DNA from: Mariannaea sp. PMI_226
Taxonomy: Eukaryota > Ascomycota > Sordariomycetes > Hypocreales > Nectriaceae
DNA length: 64,000 nt
Assembly: GCA_024336345.1 (NCBI GenBank)
Contig: JANFOG010000010.1
Location: 186,001 to 250,000, forward strand
Reading direction: 5' to 3'
The notes under the pieces: generated by a model
The model's input: only the letters and a program-made list of their open reading frames with translations
Told to the model about the DNA's origin: nothing
Databases searched by the model: none
Shown: piece by piece, positions 44,595 through 54,712 of the stretch
Layout: every line of letters begins with the position of its first letter
How positions within the stretch are numbered: the first letter of the stretch is position 1
Translations under genes and position numbers: made by a program

Positions 44595-46955
44595 ATGGCT
44601 TCCGAGGCCCAGATGTCCAGCCAGGACGATTCCTCCTCAAGTCTTGCAACACCCGACCAGCTCACCGTCAATCTTCAAGTCGTATCGCCATCTGTCGGTG
44701 TCACCCGCCCTCTGCTCTTCCCTGGTCTCGCCGCCTCGACAACTGTGAAGCAGCTAAAGGAGAAGATTCGTCAGTCTGTACCGTCACAGCCGGCTGATGA
44801 GAATCAGCGGCTGATTCATCGCGGCCGCGCTATTGTTAGAGAGACGGATACTTTACTTGATATTTTTGGGACCGAAGCGGTAAATATTCCTGCCCAAACT
44901 CTTTGCCATTGTAACTATACACCACTAAATGTTTGTTCACGGGCTAACTTCTGTTTGTGTCGTTCTTCATCACAGCTCCGAACTCCTGAACAACACACTA
45001 TCCACCTCGTTATTCGTGATACCCAAGACGCTCATTCTTCTTCCCATTCTTCTGCTCGTGGCCCTAGTCCACATGCTACGGCACAGCAACCTACGAACCC
45101 TCCTCGTCAGAATATTCCTCATGCCTTCGGACCTCAACCACCCCCAGGCTTCGCCAGGAGGACACATGTCCAAACTCCCACGGCGAACCCATTCCCGTCG
45201 CAACCAAGACTGCCCTCCCCGTCTCCGGGCCATACGCCTACTTCAGCGGATCATGCCGCTGCATTCCAGCAGCAGCATCAGAACATGACCCAGTGGCTAA
45301 ATCAGATGCAGCGTGAAGCTATGGCTAGGGCCATCGCCAATCAGAACCAGCGCAATCGCGCCCAAATGGGAATGCGTGGGATGGGAGACACGCCTGGGCA
45401 TGCGGCTCATCATGGAGCCGACAGTACCGGGCGAGGCAGTCCCGCCCGCGGTCACACCATCTACCGCGAGCATATTGGACCCAATGGAAGGACATACCAA
45501 GTTGAGACTGTCGTGCGGTCCACAGGACTCCCCACGTCAAACGGAACTATGTCTCCCGCAGAGTTGCAGGGTATTTTGCGTGGAGCTGATGCCAACGAAG
45601 CCGCCATGGCCATGACCAGTGCTATGCAGCGGAGCACAAGCAGCACCTCATTGCATAACCTACAGAACCGAACTCTCGCCCAGCCCGGAGTGACAACCCC
45701 AGTGTATCCTATGACGACGAGCGGAAGAGGTACACCTGATTCTGTTACTTCTCGATCCACTGGAACTGGAGGCAATCGAACAAGCACAAGACACGGCCCT
45801 GAAGTCTATATCCTGTCTTCACCAGACGGACCGCGAGCTTTGCTCTTCAACAGTGCAGGCGCTAGCTCTGATGCGTACTATACGCCACGTTTGCGCAACC
45901 AACCAAGCCACTCTCAGCTCAGACACTCTCATCCGTCGGCACTGGGGAATCTGATCTATGAAGCCCAAGGACAGGTCCGGAGTCGGCCCCATCACCACCA
46001 TCCCCACGACCGGCCACACTCTCATCCTCCACAGATCCCACAACAGCAGGCTCAACTGCTGCAACAAATAAACCCCCAGCAGAACCAGATTCAGCAGCAA
46101 CAACATCAACAGCAGCAGCAGCATCAACCAATGCCACAACTCCAACCTCAGCATCAGGCCCAGCTCCGTCAACGACACCAGCATCCAATCTTGCAACAGA
46201 ACCCTCCGCCGCCAGCAAATGTCCAGGCTCAGCTTCAGGAACAAGATGCGAACCCGGCCGCCATTGCCGGGATGATGCACCCGGGTAATCCCCCGGCAGC
46301 GGCACTCCCTCCCTTACTATTGCAACTGTGGCCACATATTTGGCTGGTATTCCGTTTAGCGTTGTTTGTCTGGTTTTTCACAAATCCTAATGCGAGCTGG
46401 TCTAGATGGTTCACCATACTTTGTATTGCGTTTTTCATTTTCATCATTAGCACTGGAGTTCTGAATGGCATCCCTGACCACATTTGGCGACCTCTTGGGC
46501 GACACCTTGAGAACTTGATTCCTTTGGAGCAGCCACGGGATGCTCAGGCTGGCGACCAGAACCAGCCACATGGCGGTCGTGGTGAGAACCAGGATCCAAA
46601 CCCTGCTGATATGGCGGCGAGACTTGTTGCGGAACAACGTGGCGCTGATGGCTGGCTCATCGCGCAGATCAGAAGGCTTGAAAGAGCTGGACTTCTCTTT
46701 TTGGCCAGTATTGCCCCGGGTGTGGCTGAGAGACACATTGCAAACCTTGAGGCAGCAGCTCGAATTGATCGAGAGCGCAGAGAGGCTGAAGCTAGAAGGG
46801 CAGAAGCCCGAGCTGCTGCTGAAAACGAAAATAGTGGCAACGAGCAAGGTGGGGAGGGCGATAATGACGCTCAGCCGCAGGTTCAACCTGACCCAGTAGG
46901 ACAGGAGAACAACAGAGGAGTTGTGCCAGCACAGGAAAACCTCATCGCAGTTTAA
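44595..46955 (+). CDS. HERP/Usa1-like ubiquitin-like ER membrane protein
   Basis: Two exons, 44595-44879 and 44976-46955, give 754 residues. The 96-nt intron is a multiple of three and has no stop, so the unspliced frame is open too; splicing is favoured because it joins the ubiquitin-like fold (TVNLQVVSP, LPGL-type start, VKQLKEKIRQ, QRLIHRGRAI, then PEQHTIHLVIRD) without a 32-residue insert. After the UBL (residues about 22-108) come a Pro/Ser/His-rich middle, a Gln-rich stretch (about 450-505), two adjacent hydrophobic segments forming a hairpin near residues 540-590 (HIWLVFRLALFVWFF and ILCIAFFIFIISTGVL), and an Arg/Glu-rich cytosolic tail. UBL plus a hairpin is the plan of mammalian HERP and yeast Usa1, scaffold of the Hrd1 ERAD ligase. 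Family likely; orthology to Usa1 is inference. Confidence 0.8.
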   Translation: MASEAQMSSQDDSSSSLATPDQLTVNLQVVSPSVGVTRPLLFPGLAASTTVKQLKEKIRQSVPSQPADENQRLIHRGRAIVRETDTLLDIFGTEAVNIPAQTLCHCNYTPLNVCSRANFCLCRSSSQLRTPEQHTIHLVIRDTQDAHSSSHSSARGPSPHATAQQPTNPPRQNIPHAFGPQPPPGFARRTHVQTPTANPFPSQPRLPSPSPGHTPTSADHAAAFQQQHQNMTQWLNQMQREAMARAIANQNQRNRAQMGMRGMGDTPGHAAHHGADSTGRGSPARGHTIYREHIGPNGRTYQVETVVRSTGLPTSNGTMSPAELQGILRGADANEAAMAMTSAMQRSTSSTSLHNLQNRTLAQPGVTTPVYPMTTSGRGTPDSVTSRSTGTGGNRTSTRHGPEVYILSSPDGPRALLFNSAGASSDAYYTPRLRNQPSHSQLRHSHPSALGNLIYEAQGQVRSRPHHHHPHDRPHSHPPQIPQQQAQLLQQINPQQNQIQQQQHQQQQQHQPMPQLQPQHQAQLRQRHQHPILQQNPPPPANVQAQLQEQDANPAAIAGMMHPGNPPAAALPPLLLQLWPHIWLVFRLALFVWFFTNPNASWSRWFTILCIAFFIFIISTGVLNGIPDHIWRPLGRHLENLIPLEQPRDAQAGDQNQPHGGRGENQDPNPADMAARLVAEQRGADGWLIAQIRRLERAGLLFLASIAPGVAERHIANLEAAARIDRERREAEARRAEARAAAENENSGNEQGGEGDNDAQPQVQPDPVGQENNRGVVPAQENLIAV

Positions 46956-47938
46956 GCATTTGCATCTGGGGACATTTGTTTTTGTTTTATCAGAAAAGAT
47001 ACATATAAAATGCTCATGAATTAGCGATAGATGGGATTAGCTTGATATAAAAAAGAGAGCGACTCTACTATGGCAGGCATTTGGATGGATGGAATCTGAT
47101 GGGAGTTTGGGTGTTTTCATTTACTCTTCTGATTCAGGGAGAGAGGGCCATTCACCATCAGAAAACTTCCCTCAGAAGGGAAAGCGGGCGCAGGCCCTTG
47201 AATCGTTGCTACAATAAAAAGGCGACGAAATGTTTGCTTGTGAGATAGGGTTATCGTATGTGTAGGAATGTGCTGTACATGTGTATGTACGTTTGTGTGT
47301 TTGATGGTTCAAGGATGAGTGATGAAGCTTCAGGGATAGTATAAATTAAGTATGATTTGGGGGAGGAAGGCGTGTGGCCTGAGCCGTGGAGTTTGTCTCT
47401 CTGTTGTTAGGAAAGCGAATAGCGTATTGATAGGAATATCAAGATGTGATGTCGAATAACTAATTATTGATTCCTATGTTGGATTTTGGTTCATCGTAAG
47501 GCAAAGTACTAGGTCTACATGATGTGCATTTAATTATACATTGTGTATCCGTACAGTGCACACTCGGTGCATGGCCACACTGGTACTGTCGTGTCATGAT
47601 CGTCACCGACTTTGCTGCCTTCCCATCCTTATCTTATCAGCTCCGAAGTGGGCAGTGGCGGCCGGATGATATCAGATTCCCTCCTTGGCCAAAGCTCTTC
47701 TGTGCAACTGGAGCATCCAACACAACATATTAATAAATCTTCCTTTCTAGCCTTCATCCACCGCATCAATCTTTGCAAAATTAAGTCACCAGTGCCAGTT
47801 TGAGCTTGGAAGAGCACTCTGGTACTACGTTCCCCCCCTCCTTGCATTGGACTGAAGAGCTCAGCCCTCGCGCTTCTACTCTTTTCCAGACATACCATTT
47901 CCCCCCTCCGGCTTTAGTGCCCACAATCCGCTGCAACG
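46956..47938. other. Intergenic region before uch2
   Basis: About 1 kb between plus-strand genes: 3' sequence of the HERP-like gene, then AT-rich DNA near 47330-47540 and a CT-rich leader (47820-47920) just before the UCH start. No gene supported. Confidence 0.55.
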
Positions 47939-49011
47939 ATGAGTGGTGGCTGGAATACCAGTGAGTTTTCTTTTTATTCTCTAATTTCTAGCTGAGCTAA
48001 CTCATCTGAATAGTTGAATCTGATGCGGTAACGAACCCCTGACTCTCACTATTCTCCCGTCAAGTCCTAACTTCCCCTCTTCAGGGTGTTTTCACCTCCC
48101 TCATCGAAAATCTAGGCGTTAAAGACGTGCAGTTCGAGGAGCTCCTTACCCTCGATCCTTCCGAGCTTCTCACCCTCCAACCAGTATATGGCGTAATCTT
48201 CCTCTTCAAGTACCCTACCGACCAGCCCTATGCTACCCCCGACGGCCCTCGCGACGGCTCCTTTGACAATGATGCTTCCGAAAATATCTTCTTCGCCGCC
48301 CAGACTATCCAAAACGCTTGCGCAACTCAAGCCCTCTTGAGCGTGCTTCTTAACAAGACCGCTGATGTAGATATTGGCGAAGAACTCCGCGACTTCCGCG
48401 AGTTTACCATGGTTCTCCCGCCTGAGTTCCGTGGTGAGGCCCTAAGCAATTCGGATCTTATTCGCGGCGTGCATAATAGCTTCGCCCGCAGCAGCCCTTT
48501 CGTCGATGAAACGCACAAGACGGGTGAGCCGGAAGATGCCTTCCATTTCATCGCTTATGTCCCAATAAATGGTGTCCTCTACGAACTTGACGGCTTGCAA
48601 CCCGCCCCAATCGCCCATGGTCCATGCGACGCTGACGCCTTCCCCTCTCGTGTTGTCGATGTTCTTCAGCGTCGCGTTGCCAGATATGAAACAAGTGAGA
48701 TTCGCTTCAACCTGCTAGCCATGTGCCGAGACCTGAGACAGCGCGCGAGGGAGTTTGGTGACACTGATTTGCTGGCGCGGGAGGAGCGTAAGCGCAGGGA
48801 CTGGCTTTTTGAGAATGCCCTGCGGCGGCACAACTTTGTGGGCTTCGCTGGTGAGGTACTAAAGGGCGTGGTGAGAAACAAGTTAGCTGCAGGCGGAGAC
48901 GAGGCGGTTGAGACTTGGGTCAAGGAGAGCTTGGCGAGAAGGAAAGCCGACGAGCAGGCGTTGCGAAGAGGGCGGGGAGGGGGAGGAGAGGATGTGGATA
49001 TGGATGCATAG
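47939..49011 (+). CDS. uch2: Ubiquitin C-terminal hydrolase, UCH37/UCHL5 type
   Basis: Exons 47939-47960, 48014-48027 and 48085-49011 give 320 residues; exon 2 is only 14 nt. Splicing (introns 53 and 57 nt) yields MSGGWNTIESDAGVFTSLIENLGV, exactly the N-terminal block of UCH enzymes, which fixes the start. The peptidase C12 triad is visible: Gln85 (oxyanion), Cys91 in QNACATQA, His166 in DAFHFIAYVPING and Asp181 in LYELDGL. The C-terminal extension (residues about 235-320, Arg/Glu-rich, with RRDWLFENALRRHNFVGFAGE) is the ULD/KEKE region by which UCH37 binds Rpn13 on the proteasome lid; S. pombe calls it Uch2. Length agrees with UCHL5 (about 329). It follows an ERAD gene in the same orientation, but with its own upstream region. 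Very confident. Confidence 0.93.
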
Positions 49012-51918
49012 ATCTAACATGCCCCAGCAGGCGAGAATTAACTTTTATGATGTGCTGGAAAGGAGCGCCATGACGGATGATCTTGTACTACCTACCTATG
49101 ATACGATACCTCCTATTTTCCTAGTAAGGGCTCAGACCTTGGATTGAATGCACTTCAGGCGTTTTCGTGAACCCTCGAGACTGAGATCAATATGTTACGT
49201 GATGCCCATTGGCAATTGGCTTGAGCTCGCTGTAGATCCGAGAAGTCAACATGCCCACAACAAAGCTTACCTATGATGTCATCCTTCATGAGGCTATCAC
49301 AGCAGATATCGGAACAGCCCAAGTTTTCTAGAACGGACGTCGAGTTCTGCAGCTATTCTGTTCCCAAGACTTTCAGGCGTATTGACTATAAGCGGTCACT
49401 TGTACCTAGGGTCGCTTTTCAATAGCCAGGACGATAAGTCATTCACGTAGGAAAATAGCATCATCGCCCAAGTTGAGAAAAACATCAGCGATGCGAGCTG
49501 AATACTGGTGAATTTTCTTGGTATGGAACCTGCGTCTCTATGTTTCTTTATTGAGCTAAACTCTGTCATGGCGTAGATATATTCCCAACGCAAGACTCAT
49601 CTTGACCGAACAAGACAAGTTCTGGGATGTGGCACAAGGTATAACTGGGAGGTAGGGAACGATGGCGCTTGTCTGATTCCTAGTCGTCAAGTTCGGCTCC
49701 GTAACAGGTATCCTGATCTCCGTAATCACCTGCATAAATCCAATTTGGGTCAGCATTGGGCCATGTCGTGTCCGAATATGAGTTGCGTTTCTGGTTGTGA
49801 GGGTGAGCTACCGACGCCACAACTGAATAGGGCTGACCGCAGCCACGCAGCCAAGCATTCAAGCATCCAAGTGCAGCGTCTGGCGAATGATGCAGCCTGC
49901 CACTGCCAACCAATTCGTGGGGGCAGTGAAACATTGAATTCATAGTCTATTTGAGCTAAGCACTGAGTTTACCCTTGAAAGTGTTGTTTACCTTGGCTGG
50001 AGAAATCAGGGCAGGCTAGTGAGTCCGTACAGTAAGATGAAGTTGCAACAGTAGATGCTTCATCGTGTTATCGGTGTTATTTTTACGTAGGGAGAATTGA
50101 GCGGACGACAAGTTCTAATACTCGGGCCTTCACTTCGAATACAATGTCAGAGAGTAATAGATGCGAGATAGCTTGATAATTTGTGACTTTCCGTTCGTAA
50201 GTAACGAGTGGTGATGGAGACAGCTCCGCAGAGTACAGCATCTGCTGAGGCCGAATAGATGCGAATATCCGTCATTATGAAAGTAGCTCAATATTTTTTG
50301 CGTATTTGTTTAGATTATGGACTGTACTCCATGTGTAGCTGAAATCGAGGCATTATTTTTTGACTCCTTTGGCGAAGGTGAAGTCTTTCGTCTGCGATTC
50401 ATGCTCGCTCCCCATAACTACAACTGTAAAAAGCCATTGAATAATGGATTCTATTATGATAACCTGTAAAGTGTTCCTAAGAAGCATTTTCTCTAATGGG
50501 AATCACAGTGAGATGCTCGACAGAGTGGTGTGCCCGATCCGTGGCTAACTGGTTCGCTCAGTCCGGGATGAAACCACCCACTTGCTCCGCGCCATACCTC
50601 GGAAGTTAGCAAACACAAGGGAATATGAAGATGCTGTGCCGTTGCAGGATTACAGGCAGCCAATATTTCTTCGAGATTGGTTTAGGGCAGTTGGTAGTCT
50701 ATAGTAAAGAAAAAAAAAACCACACCTCCATCACTCAGCTGGTATTTGCCAAGAGTATTGGATGAGCCTCGACGCTGCTCGTGACCAACTCCCAGACTTT
50801 CATTTGCGGATATTCGCCCTCTCGTGGCCTAGCTCTCTCTACTATCTTCTCTATTTTTTTTTTCTCTTTCGTATGGCGCTGGCAATTTGATTCAATGTAC
50901 ACAGGATGAACTTACGTTATACTTGGCGCTAAGAAGGGCACGGACATAAGTGTCTCTATGAATTTTCTTGGCTTGTCAAAGCGAAAAATCGGGTGGTGAT
51001 GGCGATGGTGGTGGTGGTGGTAGGCTTGGTCAATGACACCACTGACTGATTTGGGCATCTTTCCTGCTCATCAGTCAGAATTGAGCGATTTTTATCATGG
51101 CGTGGTTTTTTTTTTAAAAGTAGATTCAAGATAAATCTTGCTATTGATTCTTCCAAATAAATTACCTCTTCACCTTGTCTACGAGTAAACTCGGCAATGG
51201 TGCAGACTGTGAAGTGCGTGTCTGCTGTAGTCGGCGATCACTCTCCAAGCCAACATGCCGAAACTCACAGCACAGCAGCTTATATGATTGGTAGCTCTCT
51301 TTAAGCTATAAGCACTTGCGCTTCTAACAAGGCGCTATTCGTCGGGATCATGCAGCTAATGGAAGGGGTCCGTCCAGCTGCCGCCCTACTCCTTATAGTA
51401 GTCGGCCAATAGTCTTGTCTGCCGAATGATGCCCCCCAAGTCCCGTTCGTAGATCCCTCAGCCCTCAAGACATGACACTCACACACACACTCAACATCCC
51501 CTTCCCAACTCTCCAAGCGGGGTACAGCTCTGAGACATTGACCGGCAGATGGCAAGTGACCACTCGACTGAGACCACGACGCAAGAGAGCTGAAGACGAC
51601 CCTGTTAGATACAATTTGGAAACCCTCCGTCTCCTTGCGGCCATCATGTGAAGTCCGTACGTTCTAGCCCAACCGGTGGCGGCTTATGCCTTTTGAAAGA
51701 GACCAATCTCACTTGGCTAACAACCATGCTCTCTCACTTTTCGCTACATAGTATACAGAACTGTATGCGAGGATATGGGATTGAGGCTGGCTGAATACGA
51801 AATGGGATGAGCAATCACATTCCACGTTCGGGATTCTCCTCCCACCATGGCCATTTTACACAATTCTTGTTAAAGCCCTCGTTGTGGTATTAGTTGCAGC
51901 AACTACCGATAGTTCTTC

Positions 51919-51931
51919 GTATATATATATG
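51919..51931 (+). promoter_or_regulatory. TATA-like element of the M6 protease gene
   Basis: An alternating TA stretch (GTATATATATATG) about 150 bp upstream of the protease ATG at 52072. It is the only strong TATA-like sequence in the region and would place transcription start near 51950-51980. Confidence 0.5.
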
Positions 51932-51950
51932 TATGTATAAGAAGGTGAAC

Positions 51951-52016
51951 ATGCTCCTTGTTACTACTCTCTTAGTCCTCTCAAGCCTTAAATCAACGAG
52001 GAAGAGCTGTGCTTGA
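51951..52016 (+). other. Upstream short ORF with signal-peptide-like sequence
   Basis: A 21-codon frame starting MLLVTTLLVLSSL and ending in TGA, out of frame with the downstream protease. Its hydrophobic start looks like a secretion signal, which the protease lacks. It may be a regulatory uORF, a chance frame, or part of an unrecognised first exon; I could not find a splice that joins it to the protease in frame. Confidence 0.3.
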
Positions 52017-52071
52017 CCTCAAGGTATCTTGATATCCCATTCCATTAACTTTTCAATCTGCCCTATCTATC

Positions 52072-54712
52072 ATGGATAGTCACCACCACTGCCAACGCGA
52101 GGGGCCATGTCCTTGTCCGCCTCACCCGGACTTGCTGAAGATGGCTCGCGCTGCGGAAGCTGGAGATGCCGTTGCTCAAAGTCAACTGGGCCCGCAGGCT
52201 CTGGCTACTCTCAGGTCGGCCGGCCAGCCTTCGACTTCAATTCCCGGATTGAACGACGGTAATGTGATTCCGCCCCCGAGCACTGGGGGCACATCTGTGA
52301 AGAACTTGGCCTTTGCACCTGTACAGAAAGCCCCCTTCACAGGAGACGTCAAGTATGTGCCATCTCAATTCGAAAGCTAGTGTTTGGACTTTGACAACCA
52401 TCTTTGATATGGAAAAGCTAACCCATAACTGTTGTAGGACCATTATTGTCCTTGCCAACTTCTCTGATGTGAAAATGGCTGACGGTAGAGCTGACTATTT
52501 CCGTGACCTCTTCTTCTCCAAGAAGAAGATTCCTACCGGAAGCGTCAATGACTACTACAATGAGGCCAGTCGCGGATCGATTACATTCTCTGGAGAGGTA
52601 ATTGGGCCCGTGACACTGCCTCGCACAATGAAGGAGTATGCAAATGGGAACTCGGGCCTTTCTTTCAATGAACCCAATGCCCAAACCATGGCCCGAGACA
52701 CCATGCTTGCTGTGGCGAACTCCCAGGACTTCAGTGCTTATGACATCAATAAGGACGGGCGAGTTGACACCTTCATCGTCGTTCATGCAGGCACAGGTGC
52801 CGAAGTGGGTGGCAGTGGCCTTAACGACAGGATGTGGTCGCTGCAGTGGAATGTGGTTACTCCCATCCCGACAGCGAACGTCAGCATATATGCGTTCCTG
52901 ACTGTCCCTGAAGACTGCAGCCTTGGCTTGGCTTGCCACGAACTTGGCCATCTCGTCTTTGCCTGGCCTGACCTGTACGACGGGGATGAGGCGCCCTACA
53001 ACTCGGAAGGCTCTGGCAGGTGGTGCCTGATGGGCGCCGGCTCCTGGAACGGCTTCCCCAGCGGCTCGAGACCTGCTCATCCATCTGCTTGGTGTAAGGT
53101 CAGGCAGGGATGGGTCAAGACTATCGCCGATAAAGACAACGTCGGTATCCAACTTGCCGATGTTAAGACCTCGGGTGAGGTTCATCGCTTGTGGAAGGAC
53201 GGCGACGAGACCAGTGCTGAGTACTTCTTGCTGGAGAACCGTCAGCAGGTCTTATATGACAGTGCTTTGCCGAGCAACGGTCTCCTTGGTGAGTGGAAAA
53301 TCCAGATGAATGCGACGTGCATTGATCCCGAGTGACGTCTAACTCTGTGTGATACAGTCTGGCATATCGACGATAATCAACCAAACAACAGAGACCAGCT
53401 TCACTACAAGGTTGCCCTTGAACAAGCCGATGGCCTCAACCAGCTCTCCACCAACCACTTTGGTCAGGGCGACGCTGGTGACCCATTCCCCGGAAGCACC
53501 CACAACAAGACGTTTGACAACGCGTCCAACCCCAACAGCAAGAGCTATACCCAACAGGAGACATACGTGTCCATCACCAACATTTCGGATTCTGCAGCAA
53601 CCATGACTATGGATGTCACAGTCAAGCCGAAGCCGCGCTTCTTGCCTGTTTATTCCCAGGGCGACCCTGGCAAAGGCATTGGAGGATATGACCTCAAGTC
53701 CTCCAAGGACCGTGTATTTTCTCTGGACTACAACTCGTCCGGGAAGCAGGATCACCTCGTTCTGTACCGCCCAGGAACAGGAACTTGTTGGATCCAGCGC
53801 AAGGCTGCTGACGGTTCCTGGAGTGCGGTGTACGCTCAAGGAGATCCTGGAAGTGGCATTGGCGGATATGATCTCAAGTCAAATAGCGACGTAGGTTTCG
53901 CCTTTGACTACAATAGCAGTGGCAAACAGGACCACCTTGTATTCTACCGGCCGGGTACGGGCACATGCTGGATCCTGCGAAAGGCCGCGAATGGCTCCTG
54001 GAGCCCCGCGTATGCCCAAGGCGATCCCGGAAACGGCATCGGTGGCTATGACCTCAAGAGCAGCAACGATCGCATGTTTACCTTTGACTACAATAGCTCT
54101 GGTAAGATGGACCACCTTTGCTTATATAGGCCTGGAACGGGGACCTTCTGGATCGTGGAGAAAGCTACGGATGGTTCATGGAAGGCTGTCTATAAGCAGG
54201 GTGATCCAGGCAATGGTATCGGCGGGTATGATCTCCGAAGCCAGAACGACAGGGCCTTCGCCTTCGACTGGGATAGCAGCGGAAAGATGGATCACATTGC
54301 TCTGTACCGACCGGGAACCGGCACGTTTTGGGTTCTCAAGAACAGCTCGGGCAAGTTCACACCTGTCATGTCAGTCGGAGACCCCGGTAACGGTATCGGC
54401 GGATACGACCTCAAAAGCCCTGCAGACGTGGCTTTTGCCTACGACTGGGACCACAGCGGTAAGAACGATCACGTCGCACTGTACAGGCCCGGCACAGGCA
54501 CCTTCTGGGTTGTCAAGAGGTCTCCGTCGACTGGGAAGTGGAGCGCGCTGTATGCCCAGGGCGACCCAGGTGCGGGCGTGGGTGGTTATGACTTGAGGAG
54601 CACTCAGGATAAGGTGCTGGCCTTTGACTATGACAGCTCTGGGAAGAGTGATTGTTTGGTCGCGTACCGCACTAATGCAAGCGGGACCATCTGGATCCTG
54701 AAGCGCAACTGA
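52072..54712 (+). CDS. M6-family (immune inhibitor A-type) metalloprotease with C-terminal repeats
   Basis: Exons 52072-52352, 52438-53288 and 53358-54712 give 828 residues; introns 85 and 69 nt. The catalytic zinc motif is HELGH at 261-265 (CHELGHLVFAWPDLYD), followed by the M6 features WCLMGAGSWNG and LLENRQQ, and the third exon opens with VWHIDDNQ, which confirms that splice. An EF-like loop DINKDGRVD precedes the active site and may bind calcium. The C-terminal 360 residues are six tandem repeats of about 60 residues. M6 peptidases are mainly bacterial secreted enzymes (Bacillus InhA degrades insect immune peptides and matrix); occurrence in scattered fungi suggests transfer from bacteria followed by intron gain. 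The N-terminus (His/Cys/Pro-rich) has no signal peptide, so secretion is uncertain. Active-site residues look intact; substrate unknown. Confidence 0.85.
53640..54709 (+). repeat. Six tandem 60-residue repeats in the M6 protease
   Basis: Period about 180 nt, starting near 53646, 53826, 54006, 54186, 54363 and 54549. Each unit reads QGDPGxGIGGYDLKS, then a FDYNSSGKxDHLVLYRPGTGT block and a closing WILxKxxxGSW. The Asp-rich DYNSSGKxDH loop resembles FG-GAP/VCBS-type propeller blades, so the six may form one beta-propeller that binds glycans or matrix; that is inference. Units 1-3 are closest to each other. Confidence 0.85.

Larger units (their letters stand above)
49012..52071. other. Intergenic region before the M6 protease gene
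   Basis: About 3.1 kb with no supported gene. The last 150 bp has a TATA element and a short upstream open frame. A (GGT)n tract lies near 51001-51022 and a T-run near 51107. Short open frames elsewhere have no recognisable content. Confidence 0.5.

Noticed and set aside
49012..52071. Possible small genes between uch2 and the M6 protease
   Set aside because: Only short overlapping frames without motifs, splice-consistent structure or signal sequences.
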